DNA from: Dehalococcoidia bacterium
Lineage (GTDB): Bacteria; Chloroflexota; Dehalococcoidia; Dehalococcoidales; Fen-1064
DNA: 64,000 nt
Direction: 5' to 3'
Assembly: GCA_011171075.1 (NCBI GenBank)
Contig: DUFD01000046.1
Coordinates: 1-64,000 of the forward strand
Of this stretch, positions 17,962 through 27,132 are shown piece after piece. The number at the start of each line of letters is the position of its first letter. Within the stretch, counting starts at the first letter, position 1. The notes beneath the pieces were generated by a model, which made no database searches, was not told the origin of the DNA, and was given only the letters and a program-made list of their open reading frames with translations. The position numbers and the translations under genes are program-made.

Positions 17962-19041
17962 ATGAAAACGGTCACTCTGAAACTGAATAGCGGCAGTCAT
18001 GATGTCATCGTTGGACCCGGACTGCTTGCAGAGAGCGGCTACCACCTGAAGGGACTCGGCCTCAAGGGTAAACTGGCTATCATCACCGATGCCACCGTGA
18101 GAAAACTCTATGCCAACGCCCTGAAGCAGACCCTTCTGGCCTCCGGTTTCGAGGTAACCATTCTCAACGGACCTGACAGCGAAGAGGAGAAATCACTGGA
18201 GACCGCCGGTCGACTCTACCTTGAACTGACCGACATGCATGCAGAGAGGTCGACACCGGTGCTGGCCGTAGGTGGCGGGGTAATCGGCGACCTGGCCGGT
18301 TTTGTGGCCGCTACCTATCAGCGCGGGGTACCACTGGTGCAGATACCGACCACCCTGCTCGCCCAGGCCGACAGCAGCCTCGGTGGCAAGACCGCCGTCA
18401 ATCACGGTAGCCTGAAGAACCGGATTGGGGTATTCTACCAGCCCAGGTTAACCATCTCCGATACCAATACGCTTAAGAGTTTAACAAAGGAGCAGCTCAG
18501 CGAGGGTCTCTGCGAGATAATAAAACACGGGGCAATTCGCGACGGCGAGTTGTTCGACTACATTGAAAGCAACCTCGACCGGATTATGGACTGCGACGAC
18601 GAGGCACTGGAGACCATTGTCCACCGGTCGGTGAAAATCAAGGCGGAGGTAGTCGAGCAGGACGAGTTTGACCTTGGTCTGCGTAACATCCTCAACTACG
18701 GCCACACCGTCGGGCACGCCGTGGAAACGGTCTCCGATTTCCAGGTACCTCATGGACGGGCAGTGGCTATCGGCATGGTAGTGGCCGCCGAAATCTCGAA
18801 CCGGATGGGCCTGCTTAATAAAAACGACGTCGCCAGAATTGAAGAGCTACTCACACAGGCCGGACTGCTGGGGAAAGTCCCTAAAATAGAGAGGGACAGA
18901 CTTATTGAGGCAATGCACCACGACAAGAAAATTGTTGGAGGCAAGATTAGGTTTGTTTTGCTTAAAACGATCGGAGAAGTCACCGTCACCGATGACGTTA
19001 GCCTTGACCTGGTAGAAAAAGTCCTTTCGGAGAAGCTATGA
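17962..19041 (+). CDS. aroB: 3-dehydroquinate synthase
   Basis: 359 residues. NAD-binding GGGVIGDLAGFVAATYQRG, then IPTTLLAQADSSLGGKTAVNH, and zinc ligands in LCEIIKHG and LNYGHTVGHAVE. It converts DAHP to 3-dehydroquinate. It begins 14 bases after aroF and overlaps aroD by 4 bases. Confidence 0.97.
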   Translation: MKTVTLKLNSGSHDVIVGPGLLAESGYHLKGLGLKGKLAIITDATVRKLYANALKQTLLASGFEVTILNGPDSEEEKSLETAGRLYLELTDMHAERSTPVLAVGGGVIGDLAGFVAATYQRGVPLVQIPTTLLAQADSSLGGKTAVNHGSLKNRIGVFYQPRLTISDTNTLKSLTKEQLSEGLCEIIKHGAIRDGELFDYIESNLDRIMDCDDEALETIVHRSVKIKAEVVEQDEFDLGLRNILNYGHTVGHAVETVSDFQVPHGRAVAIGMVVAAEISNRMGLLNKNDVARIEELLTQAGLLGKVPKIERDRLIEAMHHDKKIVGGKIRFVLLKTIGEVTVTDDVSLDLVEKVLSEKL

Positions 19042-19694
19042 AACAGCCCCGGATTTGTGCCGCCATTACTACCGCCGACCTCAAGGCAATCAGGCAAGTT
19101 GAGCAGCAGGTCGACCTGTTCGAGGTACGCATTGACCTTATCGGTGATAACTGGCAGAAGGTAGTTAAAGGACTGAATAAACCCTGGATTGCTTGCAACC
19201 GCAGCGCCGCCGAGGGCGGTCAGTGGCAGGGCAACGAGGCAAGAAGGGTGGAGAAGCTACTCCAGGCAGTGGAAATGGGGGCATCAATAGTCGATATCGA
19301 GCTTAAAACAAAGAACCTGGCCAACATCGTCAGGCTCATCAAGCGGCACGCCGAGTGTCTCCTCTCCTATCACGACTTGGAGAAAACGCCCAATTTTGAT
19401 ACCATGAGGCAACTAATACAGCAGCAGATAGAAGCCGGCGCAAATATATGCAAGGTCGTTACGACCGCCCGGAGCTTCGGGGATAACCTGAGCGTATTGC
19501 AGCTAATTCCGGCATTCCCGGACAAAAGGGTGGTCGCGTTTGCCATGGGTACCGCCGGCATTACCAGCCGAATTTTCTGCCCGCTGGTGGGGGGCGACTT
19601 CACCTACGCTTCCCTGGCCGAAGGTAAAGAATCGGCCCCGGGGCAGGTGAACGTAGAAGAACTGAAAAATATCTACGAGATGATAATCGAATGA
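19038..19694 (+). CDS. aroD: 3-dehydroquinate dehydratase, type I
   Basis: 218 residues. Type I catalytic residues are visible: H112 in SYHDLEKTPN and Schiff-base lysine K139 in ICKVVTTAR; FEVRIDL and AMGTAGITSRIF are also characteristic. It dehydrates 3-dehydroquinate. ATG overlaps the aroB stop, and the stop overlaps aroE by 4 bases, so translation is coupled. Confidence 0.95.
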   Translation: MKQPRICAAITTADLKAIRQVEQQVDLFEVRIDLIGDNWQKVVKGLNKPWIACNRSAAEGGQWQGNEARRVEKLLQAVEMGASIVDIELKTKNLANIVRLIKRHAECLLSYHDLEKTPNFDTMRQLIQQQIEAGANICKVVTTARSFGDNLSVLQLIPAFPDKRVVAFAMGTAGITSRIFCPLVGGDFTYASLAEGKESAPGQVNVEELKNIYEMIIE

Positions 19695-20578
19695 CAGATA
19701 TGAATATAACCGGAAAAACAAAACTTTGCGGACTAATAGGCGAGCCGGTAGAGCATACCATGTCACCGGCGATGCACAACGCCGCTTACCGGGAGATGGG
19801 GCTGGACTACGTCTACGTCCCCTTTCGGGTCAGGCCTGATAACTTAGGCAGGGCCATCGACGGCATGAGGGCCTTCAACATCCGCGGGCTGAACGTCACC
19901 ATCCCGCACAAGGTCGGTGTCATCCCTTTCCTCGACAAGCTGGATACACTCGCCGAGAAGATTGGCGCTGTAAACACGATAGTCAATGATAACGGCATAC
20001 TCACCGGCTACAATACCGACGCAACCGGCTTCCTGCGCGCTCTGCTGGCGAAGGGAATCGAGCCCCGGGGAAAGAAAGCCCTCGTCCTCGGTGCCGGAGG
20101 GGCTTCACGGGCGGTCTCCCTCATCCTGGCCGACAGCGGCGCCGAACGGATTATTATCCTGAATCGAGCTGAAGAGCTGGACTGGGCATACGAACTGGCT
20201 GGTAACATCAGCATGCTCTACAACATGGACGCCAAGGCCGGGCAACTGAATCGCGAAAGCCTGGACAGTGTCATGGAAAGAATCGACATCAGCATACTGG
20301 TCAATGCCACCAGTGTCGGCATGACACCCGATGTTGATAGTACGCCGATTGATGACGACCTGCTCCGGCCCGGACTGGTCGTCTTCGATGTTGTTTATAA
20401 CCCGCTCGGGACAAGGCTGCTCAGGGACGCCGAGACCGCCGGAGCCGAGACCATCAGCGGCATTGAGATGCTGGTCTGGCAGGGGGCGCTTGCCTTCGAA
20501 AAGTTCACTAGTCAGGAAGCTCCACTCGATTTGATGAGGCAGGAAGCAATCAGGCAGCTGGAGGAGCATGAAGAGTAA
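19691..20578 (+). CDS. aroE: Shikimate dehydrogenase
   Basis: 295 residues. Substrate site CGLIGEPVEHTMSPAMHN; catalytic K74 in NVTIPHKVG and D110 in GYNTDATGF; the dinucleotide loop is VLGAGGASRAVSL with NRAEE after the next strand. It reduces 3-dehydroshikimate to shikimate. It overlaps aroK by 11 bases. Confidence 0.96.
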   Translation: MTDMNITGKTKLCGLIGEPVEHTMSPAMHNAAYREMGLDYVYVPFRVRPDNLGRAIDGMRAFNIRGLNVTIPHKVGVIPFLDKLDTLAEKIGAVNTIVNDNGILTGYNTDATGFLRALLAKGIEPRGKKALVLGAGGASRAVSLILADSGAERIIILNRAEELDWAYELAGNISMLYNMDAKAGQLNRESLDSVMERIDISILVNATSVGMTPDVDSTPIDDDLLRPGLVVFDVVYNPLGTRLLRDAETAGAETISGIEMLVWQGALAFEKFTSQEAPLDLMRQEAIRQLEEHEE

Positions 20579-21098
20579 CATCGCCCTGATAGGCTTCATG
20601 GGCACCGGCAAGTCGGCCGTGGGTAAGGCTGTGGCGGGAAAGCTGGGCCGGGAGTTCGTGGAAATGGACTCGCTGATTGAAGAGATGGCAGGCAAACCGA
20701 TACCCGATATCTTCGAGCAGGACGGAGAAATCGCCTTCCGTGAGCTGGAAATCGAGGCAACCAAAAGGGTGGCCCAGGGGAGCAGACAGGTCATTGCCTG
20801 CGGTGGAGGCATGGTGCTCAATAAAATAAACGTCGACCGGCTGCGGGAAACATCACGGATGGTCTACCTGAAAGCCTCTCCCCGTAAAATTCTGGAGAGG
20901 ACGTCCGCAGACGCGAACGACAGGCCTCTCCTCGATGTGACCAACCCGGCGCAACGCATCCGGGAATTACTCGATTTCAGGAAGCCTTTCTACGAGCGCT
21001 CCGCCGATATTATAGTAAATACATCAAGGCTAAGCACCGATAAGTTGGCCGACCTGATAATTCATATGTTGAAGGAAGATGAAGGCTTCAATCTCTAA
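20568..21098 (+). CDS. aroK: Shikimate kinase
   Basis: 176 residues. Walker A GFMGTGKSAVGK at residues 9-20, shikimate-binding EMDSLIEEMAGKPIPDIF and FRELE, and the VIACGGGMVL loop. It phosphorylates shikimate at O3. The last 20 bases overlap the start of aroA. Confidence 0.95.
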   Translation: MKSNIALIGFMGTGKSAVGKAVAGKLGREFVEMDSLIEEMAGKPIPDIFEQDGEIAFRELEIEATKRVAQGSRQVIACGGGMVLNKINVDRLRETSRMVYLKASPRKILERTSADANDRPLLDVTNPAQRIRELLDFRKPFYERSADIIVNTSRLSTDKLADLIIHMLKEDEGFNL

Positions 21099-22344
21099 AA
21101 GCAAAGTGGCCGGTAGCATAATCGCTCCATCCTCGAAAAGTTACACCATACGCGGGCTGATGTGCGCTGCCCTGGCCCACGGCACCAGTGAACTCATCAA
21201 TCCCCTTGGCTCCGATGATACCGAGGCCGCCACGGAGGTACTTAGCAAGGTCGGGGTATCCATCGGTCAACTTGAAGACCGCTGGGAAGTTAGCGGCGGC
21301 AAGTTCCATGAGGCCGACAGCGACCTTTTCTGCCGTGAGTCGGCGGCCACTTTCCGGTTCATGACCGCCGTCAGTGCCTTGCTACCCGGAAGGCATCGCC
21401 TCACCGCCGGACCCACCCTCTCCTTGAGACCGGTCGGGCCACTGGTCGAGGCCCTGCAGCAGATGGGGATTAACTGCTCTTCCGAGGGTGGCTTCCCCCC
21501 GGTAACAGTCGATGGCGAGGGACTGTGGGGTGGGACTACCGGGCTACCGGGCGACATCAGCTCCCAGTTTGTCACGGCATTGCTGCTGGTCGCCCCACGG
21601 GCCAGTGCAGAGATGACCATCCGGTTGACGACACCGTTGGAATCGGCCCCGTTCGTGCTGATGACACTGGACACCATGCAGTGGTTCGGAGTATCGGTGG
21701 CCTTTTCCGAGGAAATGGACGTTTTCCAGGTGGTGCCGCAGCCGTATAAACCGACCCGGTACCAGGTTGAGGGCGACTGGTCGTCTGCCTCTTATCCCCT
21801 GGCGCTGGGGGCCCTTGCCGGCGAGATAACCGTCAATAACCTCAGCCCGGAAAGTCTCCAGGCTGACCGAAAAATCCTAGAACTCTTGCAAGATATGGGG
21901 GCTTCGGTTATAGTCAAGGGAAATTCGGTAACGGTGAGGAAGTCCAGACTGAAGGCAATCAAGACCGACCTGTCCAACTGCATTGACCTGCTGCCAACAG
22001 TAGCGGTACTGGCCGCTACCGCCGATGGTGTCAGCCATCTTACCGACATTGGACGGGCACGGCTCAAGGAATCGGACCGGGTGGCGGCTGTCCGCGAGGG
22101 ACTGGAAAGGATGGCTATTCCCGTCACCGTGGAAGAAGACCGAATGATAATTACCGGCGCACCGCCTAAGGGAGCCACAATAGATAGCGAAGACGACCAC
22201 CGTATTGCCATGGCCTTTGCCCTGCTCGGTACGGTGGCTGGAGAAACGGTGATTGAAGGGGCTGAATGTGTCTCCAAAACATATCCCGACTTCTGGGAAG
22301 AAATGAAAAGCCTGGGCGTAGAGGTGAGAACCGATGGGGAATAG
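21079..22344 (+). CDS. aroA: 5-enolpyruvylshikimate-3-phosphate synthase
   Basis: 421 residues with the duplicated inverse barrel. [11 protein letters not shown] (K20) is the phosphate-binding start; [14 protein letters not shown] and [13 protein letters not shown] are the C-domain signatures. The segment normally reading NAGT-M/A-R is E-S-A-A-T-F-R at residues 87-93, placing Ala (A89) at the position of the glyphosate-contacting Gly96 of E. coli. It transfers enolpyruvate from PEP to shikimate 3-phosphate. It overlaps aroC by 11 bases. Confidence 0.96.
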   Translation: MKASISKSKVAGSIIAPSSKSYTIRGLMCAALAHGTSELINPLGSDDTEAATEVLSKVGVSIGQLEDRWEVSGGKFHEADSDLFCRESAATFRFMTAVSALLPGRHRLTAGPTLSLRPVGPLVEALQQMGINCSSEGGFPPVTVDGEGLWGGTTGLPGDISSQFVTALLLVAPRASAEMTIRLTTPLESAPFVLMTLDTMQWFGVSVAFSEEMDVFQVVPQPYKPTRYQVEGDWSSASYPLALGALAGEITVNNLSPESLQADRKILELLQDMGASVIVKGNSVTVRKSRLKAIKTDLSNCIDLLPTVAVLAATADGVSHLTDIGRARLKESDRVAAVREGLERMAIPVTVEEDRMIITGAPPKGATIDSEDDHRIAMAFALLGTVAGETVIEGAECVSKTYPDFWEEMKSLGVEVRTDGE

Positions 22345-23425
22345 CCTCGGCAATATTTTTAGGATAACCAGCTTCGGAGAGAGCCATGGTCGTTGTGTCG
22401 GTGTCATTATTGACGGCTGCCCCGCCGGACTGCCGCTTACCGAAGAGGACATCCAGAGCGAGGTCGATAAAAGAAGACCGGGTAGCGGTCCCGCCAGCAC
22501 CAGTCGCTCCGAAGAAGACAGGGTCGAGATTCTCTCTGGCGTCTATAACGGTCGCACCACCGGAGCGCCTGTCTGCATGCTGGCATGGAACCGGGATGTC
22601 GATTCCAGCCAGTACCTGGAGAACCGCTTTCTACCGCGACCGGGCCACGCAGATTTCACCGCCTTCACCAAGTATGGCGGCTTCAACGACTTTCGTGGTG
22701 GCGGGCGTTTCTCCGGCAGGATAACGGCAGGCTTCGTCATGGCCGGAGCAATCGCCAAGAAGCTGCTAGGACTCCGGGGTATCGAGATAATGGCGTATAC
22801 CGTGGAAATCGGAGGCATAAAAGCCAGACGTGCGGAACTCGATGTGATACGGACGAACGTTGATGCTAGCGCCTTAAGGTGTGCTGACCCGGCGGCAACC
22901 GAGCAGATGCTTCAGGCAATCGAAAAAGCCAGGGCTGAAGGCGACAGTCTCGGTGGCATCATCGAGGGCATAGCCCTCAATGTACCAGCCGGACTCGGTG
23001 ACCCGGTCTTCGATTCACTGGAGGGAGACCTTGCCAAGGCACTGTTCGCCATTCCGGCAGTCAAAGGAGTGGAATTCGGCTCGGGTTTCTCGGCATCCAC
23101 CAAACGCGGCTCGGAAAATAACGACCCCTTTGCTATCGAAGACGGAAAGGTAGTGACCCTGACCAACAACGCCGGCGGCATTCTCGGTGGCATCAGCAAC
23201 GGGATGCCGGTGGTCACCAGAGTCGCCGTGAAACCAACGCCCTCCGTAAGCCAGGACCAGGAGACGGTGGACATGGAGAAAATGGAACCGGCCACGCTAT
23301 CGACCCATGGCAGACATGATGCCTGTATCGTTCCGCGGGCAGTACCGGTCGTGGCAGCCATGATGGCGGTAACGCTGTGTGATTTTGCCATCATGGCAGG
23401 TACTATTCCGGAGGTAATTAGATGA
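22334..23425 (+). CDS. aroC: Chorismate synthase
   Basis: 363 residues. Signatures are [17 protein letters not shown], the Arg-rich [33 protein letters not shown] and [13 protein letters not shown]. It uses reduced FMN to eliminate phosphate from EPSP, giving chorismate. Its stop overlaps the pheA start by 4 bases. Confidence 0.97.
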   Translation: MGNSLGNIFRITSFGESHGRCVGVIIDGCPAGLPLTEEDIQSEVDKRRPGSGPASTSRSEEDRVEILSGVYNGRTTGAPVCMLAWNRDVDSSQYLENRFLPRPGHADFTAFTKYGGFNDFRGGGRFSGRITAGFVMAGAIAKKLLGLRGIEIMAYTVEIGGIKARRAELDVIRTNVDASALRCADPAATEQMLQAIEKARAEGDSLGGIIEGIALNVPAGLGDPVFDSLEGDLAKALFAIPAVKGVEFGSGFSASTKRGSENNDPFAIEDGKVVTLTNNAGGILGGISNGMPVVTRVAVKPTPSVSQDQETVDMEKMEPATLSTHGRHDACIVPRAVPVVAAMMAVTLCDFAIMAGTIPEVIR

Positions 23426-24492
23426 GCCTGGACGATCTGAGGAAGAAAATCGACGAAACGGACGCCGAGATAGTCAGGCTTCTCGCTGAGAGGATACGAA
23501 ACGCCGAAGAGATAGGCCGGGAGAAACAGAAACAGGGGAAACCGGTAGAAGACCTGAGCCGGGAAGAGAAGGTGCTCGCCAACGTCCGCAAACTCGCCGA
23601 GCAGGCGAACATCAGTGTGGAGGGGATTGAGAGTATCTTCCGACGGATAGTAAACGTCACCAAAAACGTTGAAGGGCTCAGCGTTGCCTTTCAGGGGGAG
23701 ATTGGTGCCTACAGTGAGGAGGCAGCCGTCAACTTTTTCGGCCCCTCGATTGAGGTAAAGCCCTGTGAATCCTTCGATGACGTTTTTAATGCCGTCGAGA
23801 GGGACGAAGCACAATTCGGGGTCGTGCCGATTGAGAACTCGCTGGAGGGCAGTATCAGCCGGGTCTATGACCTGCTCCTGGAATCGAACATCATGGTTCA
23901 GGGTGAGACAGAACTGCGTGTCACCCACTGCCTCATCGCCAATCCGGGAGCCAGGCTCGACCTGATAAAGAAGGTCTATTCTCACCCCCAGGCGCTGGGA
24001 CAGTGTCGTGCCTTCCTCAAGCACCTCAACTGTGAACTGATACCCACCTACGACACCGCCGGTAGCGTCAAGATGATAAAAGAAGAGGCGATAACGGACG
24101 GAGCTGCTATCGCTAGTGTCCGTGCCGCCGAAATCTACGCGATGACGATTCTGGCGCAGGAAATAGAGGACAACCCGAACAATATCACCAGATTTTTCAT
24201 TCTTGCCAAGCACGATTCTCCACCAACGGGAAATGACAAGACATCCATCGTCTTTTCCGTGAGCCACAAACCCGGGGCGCTCTATAACCTGCTCAAGGGA
24301 CTGGCTGTTAGCCAGATTAACCTCACCAAGATTGAGTCGCGGCCAACACGTCAGAGGCCATGGGAATACAATTTTTATCTCGACTTTGAGGGTCATCGTG
24401 AGGATGCCACCGCAAAGGAGGCACTCGGGAAGCTGGAGCAGGCCGCCCTGTTTATTAAGGTCCTTGGCTCCTACCCCAAAGCTGCCCGATAA
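23422..24492 (+). CDS. pheA: Chorismate mutase / prephenate dehydratase (P-protein)
   Basis: 356 residues in three domains: AroQ chorismate mutase (1-85, [23 protein letters not shown]), prephenate dehydratase (about 90-270, [34 protein letters not shown]) and a C-terminal ACT domain (about 278-352) with the Phe-binding ESRP motif ([13 protein letters not shown]). It converts chorismate to phenylpyruvate and is probably feedback-inhibited by Phe. The fusion is the usual bacterial P-protein arrangement. Confidence 0.96.
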   Translation: MSLDDLRKKIDETDAEIVRLLAERIRNAEEIGREKQKQGKPVEDLSREEKVLANVRKLAEQANISVEGIESIFRRIVNVTKNVEGLSVAFQGEIGAYSEEAAVNFFGPSIEVKPCESFDDVFNAVERDEAQFGVVPIENSLEGSISRVYDLLLESNIMVQGETELRVTHCLIANPGARLDLIKKVYSHPQALGQCRAFLKHLNCELIPTYDTAGSVKMIKEEAITDGAAIASVRAAEIYAMTILAQEIEDNPNNITRFFILAKHDSPPTGNDKTSIVFSVSHKPGALYNLLKGLAVSQINLTKIESRPTRQRPWEYNFYLDFEGHREDATAKEALGKLEQAALFIKVLGSYPKAAR

Positions 24493-24510
24493 AGCCATAC
24501 GGAGCATAAC

Positions 24511-25380
24511 ATGAGGTTTGCTATAGTCGGTGGTTCCGGCAAGATGGGCCAGTGGTTTGCCCGCCTGTTGCGTGAAGAGGGAAAGCAGGTACTGTTGACA
24601 GGCCGGAGTGCGGATAAGCTCCGGAAAGTCCAGCAGCAGCTTGACGTTGAGGTGACGACTGATATCGGGCAGGTTAAAGATACTGACGTCATCATCATAT
24701 CGGTACCGCTGGATGCCTTCGAATCGGTCGTCCGGCAACTTGCCCCCCACACCAATTCCAGCCAGATTGTCATGGACGTTACCGCACTCAAGGTGCAGCC
24801 GGTGGACATCATGCACCGCTACATCACGTCAGCGGTCACCCTGGGAATGCACCCCGTATTCGGACCGGGGGCAAAGAGCCCGGACAAACAGAACTTCGTT
24901 CTGACACCAACCAGTGAGCGAGAGGTAGCCCTGGCTGAGAAGGTAAAAGGCCATCTGGAAGCCCGCGGGGCACGGGTCACCCTGATGACTCCACGAGAGC
25001 ATGATGAGATGATGGCCATCATTCTGGGACTGGCCCATTTCATTGCCATCGTCACCGCGGATACCCTGCTTGCTCAGAACAGATTCCAGCAGATGAAGTC
25101 GATTGGGGGCACCACCTTCAAAGTGCTCTACACCCTAGTCGAGAGCGTCATCTCCGAGGACCCGGAGCTTTATGCCTCCCTCCAGATGGGCTTTCCCGGT
25201 ATCGGTGAGATTGAAGAGCAATTCCTGAAAAACACAGCCACCTGGGCCGACCTGGTGAAAAACAAGGACAGGCAGGGCTTTGCCGACCGAATGAGCGCCC
25301 TTCAGGCAATACTGGAGAAAACGGACCCTCATTTCGAGAAGGCCTACGAGAACCTGTATAAAATCACAGAAGGGCTTTAA
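24511..25380 (+). CDS. tyrA: Prephenate (arogenate) dehydrogenase
   Basis: 289 residues. N-terminal Rossmann motif VGGSGKMGQWFARLL, then VIIISVPLDAFESV, MHPVFGPGAKS and the dimerisation helices with LGLAHFIAIVTADTL. It oxidatively decarboxylates prephenate or arogenate towards tyrosine. No C-terminal ACT domain is present. It is the last gene of the aro operon; no trp gene follows, although the leader peptide also contains Trp codons. Confidence 0.93.
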   Translation: MRFAIVGGSGKMGQWFARLLREEGKQVLLTGRSADKLRKVQQQLDVEVTTDIGQVKDTDVIIISVPLDAFESVVRQLAPHTNSSQIVMDVTALKVQPVDIMHRYITSAVTLGMHPVFGPGAKSPDKQNFVLTPTSEREVALAEKVKGHLEARGARVTLMTPREHDEMMAIILGLAHFIAIVTADTLLAQNRFQQMKSIGGTTFKVLYTLVESVISEDPELYASLQMGFPGIGEIEEQFLKNTATWADLVKNKDRQGFADRMSALQAILEKTDPHFEKAYENLYKITEGL

Positions 25381-25414
25381 CCACCTCCGGCTTTTATAGC
25401 CCTCCTCATCTAGC

Positions 25415-25455
25415 AGTGGAGGCCCCATCCCCTGTATCCCCTTCCCCCTTGGGGG
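25415..25455. repeat. Family A repeat, left half only
   Basis: GTGGAGGCCCCATCCCCTGT and TCCCCTTCCCCCTTGGGG match the left half of the full copies at 35516 and 55405, but the copy then runs into unrelated AT-rich DNA. The matching right half is at 29391-29448, across the AT-rich island. Confidence 0.75.
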
Positions 25456-25518
25456 CTTTGCCTTATAAGTCTCATTTTTTACTTACTTTAGGGGCAACCG
25501 ACTCTTTTGCCTCAAAAG

Positions 25519-26100
25519 TCATTTGTTATCCCTCTTCCATTTTTTAACTTGTGTGTCGACATAATTATCCCAATCAAGCCTTTGCCTCCAACCATCAATA
25601 ACTCCGTTTATCCAGTTTTTGGGCTGTCCACCAGCGAAGTAAGACTCAATTTGCAACCTAGTGACCCCATCCCCAGCAGTGTGAGCCTTAACGAGAGAAT
25701 ATATTTGTTCCAATTCGGGTAGCGGTTGAGTAAAAACCAGAGTCTCAAAAACTATAAACCGCACATCCGATATGTCGGGAAAGTGAAAGGCAACCCCAAC
25801 CACAGCAAAATTGCCTATGGATATATCGTGTATGCCCTTCGGCAACGATGCAAACCGAACCGATAATCTATCCGATACTGCCTGTTGGAACCTCTCTAAA
25901 TCCTCCGTCTTGCCTGCATCAAGTAATAAGATACGCCCGTCAGTCGTGATTGCGGGTATGAAATAATCGGTATTCCCATTTACTTTTTCCTCTAGACGGC
26001 ACGAGTGGATAAAAACTGGCGGAGGTGCTTTCTGCGAAACAGAAACAGCAACATCAGTGGCTTCATCAAGGGTTAGTATGTGCATATGATAGCCTGTCAT
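25519..26100 (-). CDS. Hypothetical protein in the AT-rich island
   Basis: 193 residues from the ATG at 26100, which has AGGGG about 8 bases upstream; the frame extends to a GTG at 26118. No signal peptide or membrane helix is seen. Segments such as YFIPAITTDGRILLLDAGK and IGNFAVVGVAFHFPD suggest an alpha/beta or NERD-like soluble fold, but I do not recognise the family. It overlaps the preceding gene by about 35 bases in another frame and is likely cotranscribed with it. Codon use is AT-rich compared with the flanking aro operon. Confidence 0.6.
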   Translation of the reverse strand: MTGYHMHILTLDEATDVAVSVSQKAPPPVFIHSCRLEEKVNGNTDYFIPAITTDGRILLLDAGKTEDLERFQQAVSDRLSVRFASLPKGIHDISIGNFAVVGVAFHFPDISDVRFIVFETLVFTQPLPELEQIYSLVKAHTAGDGVTRLQIESYFAGGQPKNWINGVIDGWRQRLDWDNYVDTQVKKWKRDNK

Positions 26101-26731
26101 TTTTATTTCCCCTTGCACAACTCTTGAATGAACATATAGGGGAAGAAAAAATCTGGTATTGTCTCCATAGTACCAATCTTCTTACGTTTGCTCCTTCCCC
26201 GTTCATCACATATGTGATGTAGAACTTGCCAGATTCTATGTATATGCTTTTTATTTGTACCAGTCCGATGTAATCACGTAGTTCAACGGCCTTTTTGCTT
26301 CTTGAATAATGCGCCTTTGCTATAAAGTCCATGCCAATAGCCAATTCTCCATAAACCACTGCTTTGTTTGTGTTGGCTATGTGCTGAGATAGTTCTGTAA
26401 AGCGAGCCTGTTGTACATTCTCTAAATATAACTGCCATACAGATTTGCCATCCTGCCCATCAGTCTTGAAACGAATAGACTTTCCCTGTTTATCTATAAC
26501 TGTAAACGTGGCATCCTCATGCTCGTCGATTGTAAGAACGAAATTCAGCTTCGTAATGTGCCGAACTGGGCAATAATACATCCTCACAATCTCGCTCCAC
26601 GGAATTATAACGTCACCCTTAGTACGGCTGATGCCCCCTTCATGGATTCTTGTTTTGGTAAATAAACCAAACTTGTAAAGGGTGAGGCCTAATTGCGCTT
26701 CGTATGGCACTTCCTTATCATTATTTCTCAT
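26066..26731 (-). CDS. Hypothetical protein in the AT-rich island
   Basis: 221 residues; ATG at 26731 has AGGGG 8 bases upstream. Strand-rich segments (GLFTKTRIHEGGISRTKGDVI, LNFVLTIDEHEDATFTVID) recall a PH-like or DUF-type domain, and YITYVMNGEG lies near the end. The last about 30 residues (from VLWRQYQIF onward) are basic and look less conserved. Family not recognised. Middle gene of a three-gene minus-strand set. Confidence 0.6.
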   Translation of the reverse strand: MRNNDKEVPYEAQLGLTLYKFGLFTKTRIHEGGISRTKGDVIIPWSEIVRMYYCPVRHITKLNFVLTIDEHEDATFTVIDKQGKSIRFKTDGQDGKSVWQLYLENVQQARFTELSQHIANTNKAVVYGELAIGMDFIAKAHYSRSKKAVELRDYIGLVQIKSIYIESGKFYITYVMNGEGANVRRLVLWRQYQIFSSPICSFKSCARGNKNDRLSYAHTNP

Positions 26732-26749
26732 GGCAACTACCCCTTGTCA

Positions 26750-27016
26750 TCATGTATTATCTCTTTTGTCGTTTTTGGGATTGTCTTTTTCAATAGGCGC
26801 AAAGACGTTAAGTAGCCACTTAATGAACCTATCAGTTTTAGGTATCAGTAAGAATAGTCTCAATATCGGCCTATAGAATATAGCCACAAACAATATAAAT
26901 AGAAGTACATAGAATGATGCAAATGGGTAATTAGATAACATTCCATGCCCCCTTTGCCATTCTGGGAATAATATAATGAGACTGCCTAATGCTATTCCGA
27001 TAACTAACTCTCTCAT
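26750..27016 (-). CDS. Small membrane protein in the AT-rich island
   Basis: 88 residues with two hydrophobic helices (about residues 3-18 and 33-56) and a charged C-terminal tail (EKDNPKNDKRDN). An inverted repeat ATTCTGCC-N10-GGCAGAAT at 27022-27047 lies just upstream of the start and could be an operator. The ribosome site is weak. Function unknown. Confidence 0.5.
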   Translation of the reverse strand: MRELVIGIALGSLIILFPEWQRGHGMLSNYPFASFYVLLFILFVAIFYRPILRLFLLIPKTDRFIKWLLNVFAPIEKDNPKNDKRDNT

Positions 27017-27132
27017 AAGTTATTCTGCCTAGCACTTTTGGCAGAATTCTATCACATATGCCGATAGCCAACCAGTTATATGACGGGATGAAATACCTAT
27101 TAGGAGCAAAATTAACCATAGAAATCATAATC

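Noticed and set aside
22912-24816. 634-codon open frame on the minus strand
   Set aside because: It runs antisense through aroC, pheA and tyrA, all unmistakable genes, and its translation shows no domain. A codon-bias shadow.
26066-26118. Frameshift joining the two overlapping hypothetical genes of the island
   Set aside because: The downstream frame has its own ribosome site and ATG at 26100 and begins like a separate protein, so two overlapping genes are more likely than one broken gene.
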